NCBI RefSeq assembly: GCF_007676755.1
Contig: NZ_VEBK01000003.1
Coordinates: forward strand, 372,001-436,000
Length of the DNA stretch: 64,000 nucleotides
Direction: 5' to 3'
Source: Bacillus sp. FJAT-22090
GTDB lineage: Bacteria; Bacillota; Bacilli; Bacillales_A; Planococcaceae
Every line of letters begins with the position of its first letter. Position 1 is the first letter of the stretch. The translations under genes were made by a program, and so were the position numbers. Below are positions 26,381-35,628 of this stretch, piece by piece. The notes under the pieces are model-generated. The model saw only the letters and a list, made by a program, of their open reading frames with translations, was not told where the DNA came from and did no database searches.

Positions 26381-27571
26381 TTATTCGGTAACTAAGCTTG
26401 CTTTTTCTTTTCGTCCATGTAAAAAGATGTAAGGGATAATCGTAATAACTGCTAGTATCCCTAAAATGACGTAAAGATTGCTGTAGCCGGTTAATGGAAT
26501 GATAAATCCAAGTATATAGGGTCCAAAACCAAGCCCCGCATCCAAAAAGATAAAAAATGTGGATGTTGCAAGACCCATTCGATGCGGCGGCGTTAGTTTT
26601 ACCGCAACAGCTTGAGTGGTAGATTGCATATTACCGAATCCTAGACCGATTAGTACGCCTGCCAATAGTAAAGTAAAACTAGTGTGCGCGAAGCTTAGAA
26701 TTAGCATTCCTGCACCCAATAATATAAATGCAGGGTACATAATATAGTTTGCCCCTTTTATATCCATCAGGCGTCCGGTAAATGGTCTTGATACTAATAC
26801 TGCCAATGCATATACGATAAAGAAGAAACTAGCTGTTTCTACTAAATCAATTTCAATCGCGTAAAAGTTGATAAAAGATAAAACACTCGAGTAGCAAAAT
26901 GCAACCGCCAATGTAATGAAAGCAATAGGCAATGCCTTTGGTTCAACAAAGTTTGATAGTTTGAACCCTTTTGTTTGCTGTACCTTCGTTGTTTTTTCTA
27001 TTGCAGGCACATATACAAAGAAGGTGGTGATAAAGCTAAGGATTCCTAGCACAAGACAAAATCCAAAAATTACTTGGAAACTTGTATGCTGACTCATATA
27101 CAGTCCAATGAACGGCCCAATTGCTGTAGCAAGTGTTGCGCTCATACTATAATATCCAATGCCCTCTCCTTTTCTCGTTACTGGTATTATTTGAGCGACA
27201 ATCGTACCAGTCGCTGTACTAGCTATACCTAAAGTTAACCCATGAAGAAATCGGTTGAGTAAAAGAAAAGATAGTCCAAGGTTCACGAAATATAACGACG
27301 TTGTTATCGTAAATAAAATTAGTCCTATATATAAAGTTTTTTTGCGACCAATCACGTCAATAATACGTCCGATGAAAAGACGCCCGATTAAAGTACCGAT
27401 AATAAAAATCCCTGTTACTAATCCAGCTTGACTAGTAGAGGCATCAAATTCATTCACCGCGTATACTGCAATCGTCACCATCAGCAAATAAAAAATTAAT
27501 GTTAATAAAAAGTTAATGGATGATACGACAATAAAGTCCTTTGTCCATAGCTTACTTTTAGTTGAATCCAT
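26381..27571 (-). CDS. MFS transporter
   Basis: Twelve-helix major facilitator of 396 aa. Motif A appears as GRLFIGRIIDVIGRKK, and a second copy in the C-terminal half as SRPFTGRLMDIKGANY. The general pattern resembles staphylopine/opine or drug exporters of the YwoG/CntE-like group. It follows a MarR-family regulator gene with essentially no gap, so it is likely derepressed by a ligand of that protein. Substrate unknown. Confidence 0.82.
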   Translation of the reverse strand: MDSTKSKLWTKDFIVVSSINFLLTLIFYLLMVTIAVYAVNEFDASTSQAGLVTGIFIIGTLIGRLFIGRIIDVIGRKKTLYIGLILFTITTSLYFVNLGLSFLLLNRFLHGLTLGIASTATGTIVAQIIPVTRKGEGIGYYSMSATLATAIGPFIGLYMSQHTSFQVIFGFCLVLGILSFITTFFVYVPAIEKTTKVQQTKGFKLSNFVEPKALPIAFITLAVAFCYSSVLSFINFYAIEIDLVETASFFFIVYALAVLVSRPFTGRLMDIKGANYIMYPAFILLGAGMLILSFAHTSFTLLLAGVLIGLGFGNMQSTTQAVAVKLTPPHRMGLATSTFFIFLDAGLGFGPYILGFIIPLTGYSNLYVILGILAVITIIPYIFLHGRKEKASLVTE

Positions 27572-27572
27572 T

Positions 27573-28016
27573 TTACTTGTCTCCTCTCTCTAAAATATTG
27601 TGTCGAATTTCTCCCATGAGTTGAATTGCTCTTAATTGTTCTTCTTCAGAAATTCCTTTTAAAATACTTTCTTCGTATGCATCAACCGTAACCCGAACAT
27701 TTTCATATACTTCTGTGCCAAGTGGCGTTAGTCGCATTCTTTTTTCACGCTTATCTTTGCTAGGCAACTGCTCCACATAGCCAAGTTCCTCTAAACGATT
27801 GATCGTTCTTGTTACAGTAGGTTTTTCCACGCTTTGATAATGAGAAAGTTCGACGAGTGTCGAAGATCCGTTATTGAATAGGTAAAACAGTATGGACCAC
27901 TGAGCTCTATATAAATCGTGTTTTGCTAATTCGATATTTAAATGATGTTCAAAAGGTCGGTACAGTAGCAAAAATTGATGAAAGAAATCTCGATATGTAG
28001 TAGAAATAATAACCAC
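27573..28016 (-). CDS. MarR-family transcriptional regulator
   Basis: A 147-aa winged-helix dimer. LVELSHYQSVEKPTVTRTIN is the recognition helix region and DKREKRMRLTPLG the wing. The start at GTG 28016 is uncertain: GAGGA directly abuts it and no other standard start codon exists before the conserved YRDFFHQF. It is first in an operon with an MFS exporter, and a large dyad just upstream is a probable autorepression site. Confidence 0.85.
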   Translation of the reverse strand: MVIISTTYRDFFHQFLLLYRPFEHHLNIELAKHDLYRAQWSILFYLFNNGSSTLVELSHYQSVEKPTVTRTINRLEELGYVEQLPSKDKREKRMRLTPLGTEVYENVRVTVDAYEESILKGISEEEQLRAIQLMGEIRHNILERGDK

Positions 28017-28029
28017 TCCTCATTAAAAT

Positions 28030-28064
28030 TAGTTATCTTGAGTAATAGTTAACTAAGGTAACTA
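28030..28064. promoter_or_regulatory. Probable MarR operator
   Basis: TAGTTATCTT (28030-28039) and AAGGTAACTA (28055-28064) are inverted arms with one mismatch around a perfect inner palindrome TAGTTAACTA (28046-28055). The element lies 14 bp upstream of the MarR gene, as expected for autoregulation. Confidence 0.6.
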
Positions 28065-28126
28065 TAATAGTATAGCAGAAAAAGGATATATTGAAAAGAT
28101 GTTTTACTTACTAACGCTTGCATCGT

Positions 28127-28155
28127 TACTATAATTTCAAAATACATGCTATACT
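28127..28155 (+). promoter_or_regulatory. Promoter of ppiB
   Basis: TATACT at 28150-28155 is preceded by TGC, giving an extended -10; the -35 (TTACTA) is weak at 17-bp spacing. It lies 35 bp before the start codon. Confidence 0.5.
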
Positions 28156-28189
28156 GATGAAGGATTTATTTGAAAAAGGAGTGTTTAGA

Positions 28190-28630
28190 ATGGCTAAAAA
28201 AGGTTATTTTTTAATGGATTCTGGAGAGAAAATCGAATTTGATTTATTTCCGAATGAAGCACCAAACACAGTTGCAAACTTTGAAGAGTTAGCAAACAGC
28301 GGTTTTTACAACGGGGTTATTTTTCACCGTGTAATTCCTGGTTTTGTAAGTCAAGGTGGAGACCCAACTGGTACAGGTATGGGTGGAAGCGGTAAAACGA
28401 TTAAATGTGAAACTGCTGGCAACCCACACAAACATGAAGCAGGCAGCCTTTCTATGGCACATGCTGGTAAAGATACAGGCTCAAGTCAGTTCTTTATCGT
28501 CCACGAACCACAACCGCATTTAAATGGTGTTCACACTGTTTTCGGTAAAGTGACAAGCGGCCTTGAAGTAGCGAAAGCTATGTCAAACGGTGCAAAAATG
28601 GAAAAAGTAGAAGTATTTGACGCAGAATAA
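28190..28630 (+). CDS. ppiB: Cyclophilin-type peptidyl-prolyl isomerase
   Basis: A 146-aa cytosolic cyclophilin. The active-site signature is [19 protein letters not shown], with the catalytic Arg in FHR, followed by [19 protein letters not shown]. This is the compact bacterial PpiB form, without the insertions of eukaryotic cyclophilins; it catalyses cis-trans isomerisation of X-Pro bonds. I start at ATG 28190, 8 nt after AAGGAG; the open frame back to 28118 overlaps the promoter. Monocistronic. Confidence 0.93.
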   Translation: MAKKGYFLMDSGEKIEFDLFPNEAPNTVANFEELANSGFYNGVIFHRVIPGFVSQGGDPTGTGMGGSGKTIKCETAGNPHKHEAGSLSMAHAGKDTGSSQFFIVHEPQPHLNGVHTVFGKVTSGLEVAKAMSNGAKMEKVEVFDAE

Positions 28631-28633
28631 TTT

Positions 28634-28669
28634 AAAAAGCAGCTTCCGATTAGATGGAAGCTGCTTTTT
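28634..28669. terminator. Bidirectional terminator after ppiB
   Basis: AAAAAGCAGCTTCC and GGAAGCTGCTTTTT form a perfect 14-bp stem with an 8-nt loop between convergent genes. Confidence 0.92.
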
Positions 28670-28670
28670 A

Positions 28671-28904
28671 CTACTTTTCATTTTTATAAAAACGCTCACC
28701 TGTTTTGGCATTATAATACACTCTTGTTTTTTCACCTGTAACAGGGTCAAGATTAACCTCTTCTGTAGCTGTAAAGTCTGTAGGAACTTCCTTTCCATGA
28801 TTACGTTTAAATCGCTTGTCATATATAAAGTAACCAAGAAGAATACATACGATTACAGCTATTATTTGTAAGACATATATACCGATGACTATTAGTATCC
28901 CCAT
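28671..28904 (-). CDS. 77-aa single-pass membrane protein
   Basis: One N-terminal helix (about 3-27) followed by a basic stop-transfer (YDKRFKRNHGK) and a soluble tail that ends in DPVTGEKTRVYYNAKTGERF, a short repeated-looking TGE motif. The start codon overlaps the stop of the YbjQ-family gene (TAATG), so translation is coupled. Fourth gene of the GntR operon. Function unknown. Confidence 0.65.
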   Translation of the reverse strand: MGILIVIGIYVLQIIAVIVCILLGYFIYDKRFKRNHGKEVPTDFTATEEVNLDPVTGEKTRVYYNAKTGERFYKNEK

Positions 28905-29224
28905 TAGGCTTTCTCCACAACGACTGCTGTTCCGTACGCCACAATCTCGCTCATGTTTTTACCAATTTCACCAGAATCATATCGCATCATAATAATAGCA
29001 TTCGCACCCATTTGGTTGGCATTCTTAATCATTCGATCCATTGCTTCTTTTCTTGAATCCTCCAGCATAGCGGTATATTGTTTAATCTCTCCGCCAACTA
29101 ACCCTTTTAAACTAGCCATAATATCTCCGCCAAGGCCTCTACTTCTTACAATCAGTCCAAAAGTAGGTCCTTTTACTTCAACAATTTTATATCCTTCGAT
29201 TTTTTCAGTTGTCACTACTAACAT
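28904..29224 (-). CDS. YbjQ/UPF0145-family protein
   Basis: A protein of about 106 aa with the family pattern: VVTTEKIEGYKIVEVKG at the N-terminus, GLIVRSRGLGGDIMASLK in the middle, and GANAIIMMRYDSGEI towards the end. Members form pentamers and are called heavy-metal-binding on weak grounds. I start at ATG 29224 because GGAGG is 8 nt upstream; the frame to 29239 would include the ribosome binding site. It belongs to a GntR-controlled operon. Confidence 0.82.
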   Translation of the reverse strand: MLVVTTEKIEGYKIVEVKGPTFGLIVRSRGLGGDIMASLKGLVGGEIKQYTAMLEDSRKEAMDRMIKNANQMGANAIIMMRYDSGEIGKNMSEIVAYGTAVVVEKA

Positions 29225-29264
29225 ACTCATCACCTCCAACTTATTGTACTCCGTTCTTCATCCA

Positions 29265-30371
29265 TCACAGACTAAAAGCTATTCCTATAATGATAAGAAT
29301 GGGTAGTATAAAAATGACCCAACTAATTAGTCTTCCGAAGTTAAGGGTCCACCCAACACCAAAACGTTTTTCTACTAGAATGCTTGGATCATCTTTGTTA
29401 ATATAAAAAATTCCACCTTTCCAATACTTATCGTCATCCACAGCAATACGTTCTTCCATAAGAGGACTTTCATCACCCGTGTTTAAACGAGATCCACTTT
29501 GCCCAACCTTCACTGCATAAATCCCTACTCCGACAAAGGTAATGACTAGAAAGATAATTGGAAGAGCAAACATTATCCATGCCGAAGTAATTTCTGGGTG
29601 AATCGTCTGCAGATGAAAATATCCCATCATAAGTGTTATCGTGATTGTGATGAAGAGCGCAAACCAACTACTATATTTTCGAAAGGCAAGCTGTTGGGAT
29701 ACGGATGTTTTCCTGTTCGCAGGATTAATCTTTGCCCCAGAAAACTTCATCCCTTCACTCATTATCATGAACATCCCTTGCATGACTAGTAAAATGAGTG
29801 GTAACGAAATAACACTGAAATATGTTTTTTCACTAAATGCATCCGGCTGTCCTGAAGGACCCCAATGTGTTGGAATCATATCAGGCATTTGGTTATATTT
29901 CATGAAGGTGTATATGATTAGACCAACCGTTATAATCATGGGAATGATAAACACAATTCGTGGTAACAATTGAAGTTTTTCTTGGAACTGTAAGTCTACT
30001 ACCCGCACTTCATTTTTACCGACTGTCCAACCTTGTTCCCCTTTTAGCTTCTTCATTCGAATATGCATTACGAAATAATAACCAATGGATATAAAAATAG
30101 TAGTGAATTGAACACCGATACTTATAAGAGCGAGCATTTCCTCGTTTGGCTTTTTCGTCAATGTCCACAATAGATATCCAGCGAGTATCAGTAGCCCCGT
30201 GGAAAGAACAACCTTTGTATATCTCTTTTTTAACCGACCAACTGTTTGTTCATGTGCATATTTCTCCGGTACGTAAACACCGAATGCTTCTGTTTGCTTC
30301 AAAAATCTTGGCATAAAAGCTTGTAATATCGTGATAAATAAAAGAATGAATCCAAATAAGAAAACAATCAT
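29265..30371 (-). CDS. DUF1648-domain membrane protein (SdpI-like helices)
   Basis: A 368-aa protein with about seven to eight membrane helices. MPDMIPTHWGPSGQPD is the DUF1648 hallmark, a region also present in immunity proteins such as SdpI. The C-terminal YWKGGIFYINKDDPSILVEK is the DUF5808 pattern. It starts in a TAATG overlap with an upstream YtrA-type GntR regulator, an arrangement common in Bacillus. A role in cell-envelope stress or toxin immunity is inferred from family and not demonstrated. Confidence 0.78.
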   Translation of the reverse strand: MIVFLFGFILLFITILQAFMPRFLKQTEAFGVYVPEKYAHEQTVGRLKKRYTKVVLSTGLLILAGYLLWTLTKKPNEEMLALISIGVQFTTIFISIGYYFVMHIRMKKLKGEQGWTVGKNEVRVVDLQFQEKLQLLPRIVFIIPMIITVGLIIYTFMKYNQMPDMIPTHWGPSGQPDAFSEKTYFSVISLPLILLVMQGMFMIMSEGMKFSGAKINPANRKTSVSQQLAFRKYSSWFALFITITITLMMGYFHLQTIHPEITSAWIMFALPIIFLVITFVGVGIYAVKVGQSGSRLNTGDESPLMEERIAVDDDKYWKGGIFYINKDDPSILVEKRFGVGWTLNFGRLISWVIFILPILIIIGIAFSL

Positions 30372-30757
30372 TATTTCCCCTCCCTAATATTTATAGCAAG
30401 CTCACGCACCATTTTAACCATATCTTCTTCCGAGAGTTTTAATACTAATCCTTCTGCTACTAGTGGTCGGATTTGATCTGCCAATTGTTGTTTCTGCTTT
30501 TCAGATGCTTTTGGTATTCCATTTGGCTGTATGATCACGCCTGATTTTGCGACGATTTGTATAAATTCTTTTTCCTCTAAATAATGATAAGCTTTATTCA
30601 CCGTATGCATATTCATCCCAAGATCTGCCGCGAATGCTCGGACGGATGGTAAGGAGTCGCCCGGCTTTAACTCTCCCCTTGCTATACCTTCTATTAGTTG
30701 CTGCGCTAATTGTAAATAGATTGGCACGGATGAATTGGTTTGTATTTCGATAAACAT
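30371..30757 (-). CDS. GntR-family regulator, YtrA subfamily
   Basis: A 128-aa protein with an N-terminal winged helix (PIYLQLAQQLIEGIARGELK, SLPSVRAFAADLGMNMHTVN) and only a short two-helix tail, which defines the YtrA subfamily that usually represses linked membrane-transport genes. I start at ATG 30757, 7 nt after GAGGAGG; the longer frame to 30805 crosses the promoter. It heads a four-gene operon with DUF1648, YbjQ and a 77-aa membrane protein. Confidence 0.86.
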   Translation of the reverse strand: MFIEIQTNSSVPIYLQLAQQLIEGIARGELKPGDSLPSVRAFAADLGMNMHTVNKAYHYLEEKEFIQIVAKSGVIIQPNGIPKASEKQKQQLADQIRPLVAEGLVLKLSEEDMVKMVRELAINIREGK

Positions 30758-30779
30758 ATTGCTGCCTCCTCTATTCACT

Positions 30780-30814
30780 TTTGTTCTATCTACAGTGTAA
30801 CACATTTGTTCTAT
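30780..30814. promoter_or_regulatory. Direct repeats at the GntR promoter
   Basis: TTTGTTCTAT occurs at 30780-30789 and 30805-30814, exactly 25 bp apart, flanking a minus-strand TACACT that can serve as -10. This fits an autorepressor site of the YtrA-type protein. Confidence 0.5.
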
Positions 30815-30907
30815 ATTTTGTAGAGCAAAGATTGTTTAGAATGCAGAAAGTTACGATTTTGGGTGTAGATCTTGCGATTACAATATCTCCTCAAAATTTT
30901 TTCACTA

Positions 30908-30940
30908 AAAAAGCCCACTCTCCAAGGAAAGTAGGCTTTC
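30908..30940 (-). terminator. Intrinsic terminator after dsdA
   Basis: On the minus strand AAAGCCTACTTTCC pairs with GGAGAGTGGGCTTT (wobbles) and is followed by TTTT, 14 nt beyond the stop codon. Confidence 0.8.
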
Positions 30941-30953
30941 ATAGAAAATATAC

Positions 30954-32258
30954 TTAATAATTTAAAAACTGACGACCCTTTTCATAATAAGCTTCTTTTA
31001 TGTGCCCAGGCACCATTCCCCCACCAGTCGCCCATACGATATGTGTCGCCTTCTTCAAGTCGATATCATTTTTTGTTAGATGGATCGGCCCCAACATTCC
31101 AGCAAGCGCAGATGGTTCTAGCTGGATTTTCTCTGTGTCTGTGAGTAAAGAAAGCAATATATACATTGTCTCGTCACTAATCGTATAGCTTCCACTTAAA
31201 AGCTGTTCGATTGTTTTCCCGACGAAACCAGATGGGCGTCCCACTGCCAGACCATCCGCGTCTGTTTTATTGTTCAATCCAATCTCACTTACCGCTATTT
31301 TATCATGTAAGCCTGTCATCATCCCTAGTAACATACAAGGGGAATTAGTTGGTTCAGCAAAATAACAATGTACATTATCACCGAATATCAGCTTCAACCC
31401 AAATGTAACTCCACCTGGACCTCCGCCAACTCCACAGGGTAGATAAACAAATAGCGGATTTTCTGCGTCTACTTTTTTCCCTTGCTCATCCAACTGCTTC
31501 TTTAACCTACTCGCTGCAACTGCATAGCCCATAAATAAGTCAATCGAGTTCTCATCATCTATAAAAAAGCATGTCGAATCTCTTTCCGCCTGTTTTCTAC
31601 CTTCTTCTACAGCAGCACTGTAGTCTGAAGCATATTCGATGACTTCTACCCCTTTGTCACGAAGCATATCTTTTTTCCATTGCTTTGCATCGCTTGACAT
31701 ATGAACGGTTACTCGGAAACCAAGTTTTGCACTTATTATTCCAATACTCAAGCCTAAGTTTCCCGTAGACCCGACTGCGATTGAATAACATGAGAAAAAC
31801 TTTTTCATTTGTTCATTTGCAAGAACAGCATAATCATCTGCCTCCACTAATAGACCTTCGCGAATTGCAAGTTTCTCTGCAATTGTAAGCACCTCATAAA
31901 TACCACCACGAGCTTTAATAGAACCGGAAATAGGCAGATCATTATCACATTTTAATAAAAGCTCCCCGTCGAAATTTATATGAAAGAAATCTTGTATCGC
32001 AGTTGCCATTGCTGGTATAGCTACTAGTGGAGATTCAATTATTCCTCTTGTTTTCGTCGTTTCGGGAAAAGCAATTTGTAAATACGAAGCAAATCTGTCT
32101 AGACGATCACTTGCTTCCTTTACCATTTCGCTTGTCAAAGACACATTTCGTAATGCATCCTCCGTTTTAACTAGATTTGGGTTGAACCAAATTAGTTCTT
32201 CGTTTTTTTGTAGTTTTTCAATTAAAGGATATTCTTTGTTCAATTGTTGTACATTCAA
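30954..32258 (-). CDS. dsdA: D-serine dehydratase
   Basis: A 434-aa fold-type II PLP enzyme converting D-serine to pyruvate and ammonia. The Schiff-base lysine is in [15 protein letters not shown], the glycine-rich phosphate loop in [12 protein letters not shown], and [19 protein letters not shown] is a family hallmark. Length equals that of known DsdA. It lies 16 nt after a GNAT gene on the same strand, without a linked DsdC-type regulator. It would protect against or use D-serine. Confidence 0.92.
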   Translation of the reverse strand: MNVQQLNKEYPLIEKLQKNEELIWFNPNLVKTEDALRNVSLTSEMVKEASDRLDRFASYLQIAFPETTKTRGIIESPLVAIPAMATAIQDFFHINFDGELLLKCDNDLPISGSIKARGGIYEVLTIAEKLAIREGLLVEADDYAVLANEQMKKFFSCYSIAVGSTGNLGLSIGIISAKLGFRVTVHMSSDAKQWKKDMLRDKGVEVIEYASDYSAAVEEGRKQAERDSTCFFIDDENSIDLFMGYAVAASRLKKQLDEQGKKVDAENPLFVYLPCGVGGGPGGVTFGLKLIFGDNVHCYFAEPTNSPCMLLGMMTGLHDKIAVSEIGLNNKTDADGLAVGRPSGFVGKTIEQLLSGSYTISDETMYILLSLLTDTEKIQLEPSALAGMLGPIHLTKNDIDLKKATHIVWATGGGMVPGHIKEAYYEKGRQFLNY

Positions 32259-32274
32259 GTTTGTAAGATCCCTT

Positions 32275-32721
32275 CTATTCTAAGCTCAACACATGTGTAG
32301 TGTCAGGCGATCGTTCATCAAATGCAAATCCATTTGCTCGGTAAAAAGCATCAGCCTTTGAGGACTCTGTTTTAGTCGTGATTTCGTTGAACTGTCCTTT
32401 TGCGTTATCATAAATCACTTTAAACAATTCACTTCCAACTCCTTTTCTACGATAGTCTGGAAGCGTATAAAACCTGTGCAGCCTTGCCGAGTTGTCATCT
32501 GTACCTGTTGTATTTCTATTTAATCCACCAATCGCAATTAGATCTGTCCCGTCCCACACTCCGTAAAGTGCTTCTCCTTGTTCACTAAATCGATTCGTAC
32601 CGTCCTTATATTCTGATACAAGCCTTGATACAAAACGATATCCTTCCTTTTCACTTTCTTGAATTAGTTTGGATACGTCGACTTCTTTCAAATCTGAAAT
32701 TTTCTTCACTTCGATTGCCAT
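32275..32721 (-). CDS. GNAT-family N-acetyltransferase
   Basis: A 148-aa single-domain acetyltransferase. [20 protein letters not shown] is the acetyl-CoA pyrophosphate-binding motif, and [14 protein letters not shown] the usual C-terminal motif B. GGGGGAA precedes ATG 32721. It is cotranscribed with dsdA, so an amino-acid-like substrate is possible but unproven. Confidence 0.82.
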   Translation of the reverse strand: MAIEVKKISDLKEVDVSKLIQESEKEGYRFVSRLVSEYKDGTNRFSEQGEALYGVWDGTDLIAIGGLNRNTTGTDDNSARLHRFYTLPDYRRKGVGSELFKVIYDNAKGQFNEITTKTESSKADAFYRANGFAFDERSPDTTHVLSLE

Positions 32722-32844
32722 ATACGTTCCCCCATTCTAATTATCAATCATCGTTAAAAACGAACTCTATACTACTATTCGATATGTATAAGCAATTCCC
32801 CTTTATAAAAATTATATTCACACCTCTATCCTCGTATCCCTCTA

Positions 32845-32895
32845 TTATTACGGTACTGTTACTGGTACTTGGCACCAGTAACAGTACCGTAATAA
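32845..32895. repeat. Perfect 22-bp inverted repeat
   Basis: The arm at 32845-32866, which begins TTATTACGGTACTG, is perfectly complementary to 32874-32895, with a 7-nt spacer. No T run follows on either strand in the right place, so it is not a standard terminator; it sits immediately beyond the trhO terminator. Confidence 0.9.
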
Positions 32896-32935
32896 AAAAA
32901 TCCCGCGTTGCTTTTGGGCAAGGCGAGATTTTACT
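32890..32935 (-). terminator. Intrinsic terminator after trhO
   Basis: On the minus strand AATCTCGCCTTGC pairs with GCAACGCGGGATT (with G-T and one mismatch) and is followed by seven Ts. It starts 3 nt after the stop codon region. Confidence 0.8.
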
Positions 32936-32937
32936 TT

Positions 32938-33894
32938 TTATACGGTTTCTTGAATAACAGCTAATCTTGCTTCTACTTCTTCGTCTGTTAAATTGTGTTC
33001 TACGATATAGCGGTTACGTGGATGTACACGGCATTCGTGTGAACAGCTGCGAAGGTATTTATGTTCGTTTTCTTCCGAACAAAGAATTTTATCATTACAG
33101 TCTGGGTTTGCACAGTTTACATAACGCTCACAAGGCTCTCCGCTGAAATGATCTTTCCCTACCACTACATGTTCTACTTGGTTGATCGGTACAGCAATAC
33201 GCTCATCAAATACGTACATTTGACCATCCCATAATTGTCCGCGAACTTCTGGGTCTTTTGCGTAGGTTGCAATACCACCATGCAGTTGAGCAACGTCTTC
33301 AAAGCCTTCGCGTACAAGCCATCCTGAGAATTTTTCACAGCGAATTCCACCTGTGCAATATGTTAAGACTTTTTTACCTTCGAACATTTCTCTATTCTCT
33401 AACATCCACTCTGGTAAGTCACGGAAGTTGCGAATATCAGGGCGAATAGCCCCGCGGAAATGTCCTAGGTCGAATTCATAGTCATTACGTGCATCGATCA
33501 CAACCGTGTCCTCTGCTTGCATTTGCTCAAAAAATTCTTTCGGAGAAAGGTATTTCCCTGTCAATTCATTTGGATTAATGTCTTCCGCCAATCCTAAATG
33601 AACGATTTCTCTTTTCGGACGAACATGCATTTTTTTGAATGCGTGTCCTTCCGCTTCATCTATTTTATACACCATGTCAGCAAAACGTTCGTCCGCTTTC
33701 ATCATATCGATATATGCATCGGTTTGTTCAATCGTTCCTGAGCATGTGCCGTTAATTCCTTCATCTGATACTAAAATACGCCCTTTTAACCCAATTTCCT
33801 TACAAGCAGCAAGATGTTCTTGCGCAAATGTTACTGGATCATCAATTGGGACATATTTATAGTAAAGTAATACTCTGTATGCATTTGTTTCCAT
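32938..33894 (-). CDS. trhO: tRNA uridine(34) hydroxylase TrhO, rhodanese-like
   Basis: A 318-aa cytosolic enzyme with an N-terminal acylphosphatase-like domain (about 1-95), a rhodanese domain (about 115-220) with catalytic cysteine in [17 protein letters not shown], and a C-terminal cysteine-rich segment ([18 protein letters not shown]) that may bind metal. TrhO proteins catalyse oxygen-dependent 5-hydroxylation of U34 in tRNA. AGGTGGAG precedes ATG 33894. Monocistronic. Confidence 0.9.
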   Translation of the reverse strand: METNAYRVLLYYKYVPIDDPVTFAQEHLAACKEIGLKGRILVSDEGINGTCSGTIEQTDAYIDMMKADERFADMVYKIDEAEGHAFKKMHVRPKREIVHLGLAEDINPNELTGKYLSPKEFFEQMQAEDTVVIDARNDYEFDLGHFRGAIRPDIRNFRDLPEWMLENREMFEGKKVLTYCTGGIRCEKFSGWLVREGFEDVAQLHGGIATYAKDPEVRGQLWDGQMYVFDERIAVPINQVEHVVVGKDHFSGEPCERYVNCANPDCNDKILCSEENEHKYLRSCSHECRVHPRNRYIVEHNLTDEEVEARLAVIQETV

Positions 33895-33984
33895 TTTTTA
33901 CTCCACCTTTTCAAAATTTTGTCCATTTTATAGTGTAACAAAATTACAGGTGGATGTTAACTATTTCGATAGATTTCAAAACAG

Positions 33985-34431
33985 TCAGTTTTCAATTACA
34001 ACTTTACACAATTCTGTAAAGCCTTTCTCAAATCTCTCATTGTCTTCTTTTTGACGCTTCTTCGGTCCTCGTAACCGACCTCCTGCTTGTCTGATTTTCT
34101 TCGAGATATGGCGACTATCTAACAGCTGGTCGATATTTTCCGTTGTATACCAGCGTCCGTTTTGGTCTATTGCAAATCCTCGTTTCGCTAACACCATGGC
34201 GGCAAGTCCGTAATCTTGCGTAACGACAATATCTCCTTTTTTTACTTTATTCACAAGAACAAAGTCGACCGCATCGGCACCTTTAGAGACCATGACCGTT
34301 TCCGCACCTTCTCTTTGCATATAATGTGCTGTATCACATAGCAAAGTAACTTTTAGATTAAACTTTTTCGCAACCGCAATTGTTAAGTCTACTACTGGAC
34401 ACCCATCCGCATCTACTAAAACACTCACCAT
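33985..34431 (-). CDS. YaiI/YqxD-family protein (DUF188)
   Basis: A protein of about 148 aa. LVDADGCPVV at the N-terminus and IVVTQDYGLAAMVLAKRG are conserved features of the UPF0178 family, a PIN-like fold with clustered aspartates. RHISKKIRQAGGRLRGPKKR near the end is basic and may contact RNA. AGGTG lies 7 nt before ATG 34431; the five extra codons upstream include that site. Function unproven. Confidence 0.82.
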   Translation of the reverse strand: MVSVLVDADGCPVVDLTIAVAKKFNLKVTLLCDTAHYMQREGAETVMVSKGADAVDFVLVNKVKKGDIVVTQDYGLAAMVLAKRGFAIDQNGRWYTTENIDQLLDSRHISKKIRQAGGRLRGPKKRQKEDNERFEKGFTELCKVVIEN

Positions 34432-34505
34432 TTTCACGCACCTCATTCATACGTCATTTGACCTCATTGTATTATACTCTTTCCAATAAAGTACAATGTA
34501 AGAAA

Positions 34506-34532
34506 AAAGCGCCCAATATAACCGGACGCTTT
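34506..34532 (-). terminator. Terminator overlapping the stop of the binding-protein gene
   Basis: AAAGCG and CGCTTT arms, extended by CC/GG, flank an AT-rich loop; a T run follows on the minus strand. Confidence 0.7.
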
Positions 34533-35616
34533 ATCGCTCGTATGCTCCCAAAATCTCTACTGCTTTTTCGGTGATAGACGTATCAACAGCCTTATCAAAG
34601 TCAATATCACCACTAATTGCACCATTAGCTTTATATGCATCGTATTGTTTTACGATATCATCTAAAAACATTTTACCATCTGGATCTAAACCTGTTACAA
34701 ATACTTTTTCCCATAATGCTGCATCTTTCAACGATGTATGCTTTGTCATAATGTCGATGACTTCTTCTTTGCCTTCTCCTTTAATAAAAGCATCATTGTA
34801 ATCACGAACACCTTTTAGGTAAGCTGCCATAAAGCGGAGAGAAACATCTTGCTCATCATTCATGAACTTCGGAGATCCAAGGACGAGCGCAATTTGTGAT
34901 TCCGGAGCATAGTCGGTTGCATCACCAAAACGTACATGAAACCCATTTTCGATACCTTGTGCAATCAACGGCTCAATTTGTAGTGCTGCATCAATTGAAC
35001 CATTTTCAATAGCACCTAGCATACTTCCGAAATCCCCAAGTAACACAAATTCTACATCGTCCTGCGTCAAGCCAGCGTGTTTTAACATTTCTAAATAAAT
35101 ATATTCGTCTATTGAGTTTTTAGAAGATATGGCAATACGTTTACCTTTAAAATCTTTGTATTCTTTAATCTCATCTTTCATATGATTGCCGATTACGAAT
35201 GTAAAATACGATTTTCCTGGAACATTATGTCCTTTATCAGCGATGATTTTTACGTCGATCCCTTGCGCTATGGCGTTAAAAAAAGATGCTGTCGATACCC
35301 CTCCTGCAATATCTACTTCGCCAGACGCAAGGGCTGGAAGCATTTCGTCACTATTTGCAAACTGTGCAAATTCTACTTCGATATTATAGTCTGCGAAATA
35401 CCCTTTTTCTTTTGCAATATAAAAGCCAGCTCCAGATGCAGCCCCATCTTCTGCAATAATAACTTTAGTCTTCTTTTCCAGTGGCGCTAAATCTCCTGAC
35501 GGATTATCTTTATTTACCTCGTTATCTACTCCACTCGAACTTTCCTTTTCCTTTGAACTGCACGCACCTAATAGAAGCATTACGGATGCAAGCAGTATCA
35601 ACCAACGCTTTTTCAC
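34531..35616 (-). CDS. ABC transporter substrate-binding lipoprotein (NMT1/SsuA-like)
   Basis: A 361-aa lipoprotein; the signal peptide ends in LLLGACSSKE, with lipidated C20 followed by a serine/lysine/glutamate-rich linker. The mature part has the periplasmic-binding-protein type 2 fold (VIIAEDGAASGAGFYIAKEK, GEVDIAGGVSTASFFNAIAQG) of SsuA/TauA/ThiY proteins. Ligand could be a sulfonate, nitrate-like anion or thiamine precursor; neither a sulfonate monooxygenase gene nor a TPP riboswitch lies nearby to decide. It is last of three genes. Confidence 0.86.
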   Translation of the reverse strand: MKKRWLILLASVMLLLGACSSKEKESSSGVDNEVNKDNPSGDLAPLEKKTKVIIAEDGAASGAGFYIAKEKGYFADYNIEVEFAQFANSDEMLPALASGEVDIAGGVSTASFFNAIAQGIDVKIIADKGHNVPGKSYFTFVIGNHMKDEIKEYKDFKGKRIAISSKNSIDEYIYLEMLKHAGLTQDDVEFVLLGDFGSMLGAIENGSIDAALQIEPLIAQGIENGFHVRFGDATDYAPESQIALVLGSPKFMNDEQDVSLRFMAAYLKGVRDYNDAFIKGEGKEEVIDIMTKHTSLKDAALWEKVFVTGLDPDGKMFLDDIVKQYDAYKANGAISGDIDFDKAVDTSITEKAVEILGAYER

Positions 35617-35628
35617 GAATTTCCTCCC

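Noticed and set aside
28118-28189. 24-codon N-terminal extension of ppiB
   Set aside because: Overlaps the promoter; ATG 28190 has the ribosome binding site and matches PpiB length.
32845-32895. Inverted repeat as a transcription terminator
   Set aside because: No T run follows the stem on either strand, and a complete terminator already lies beside it.
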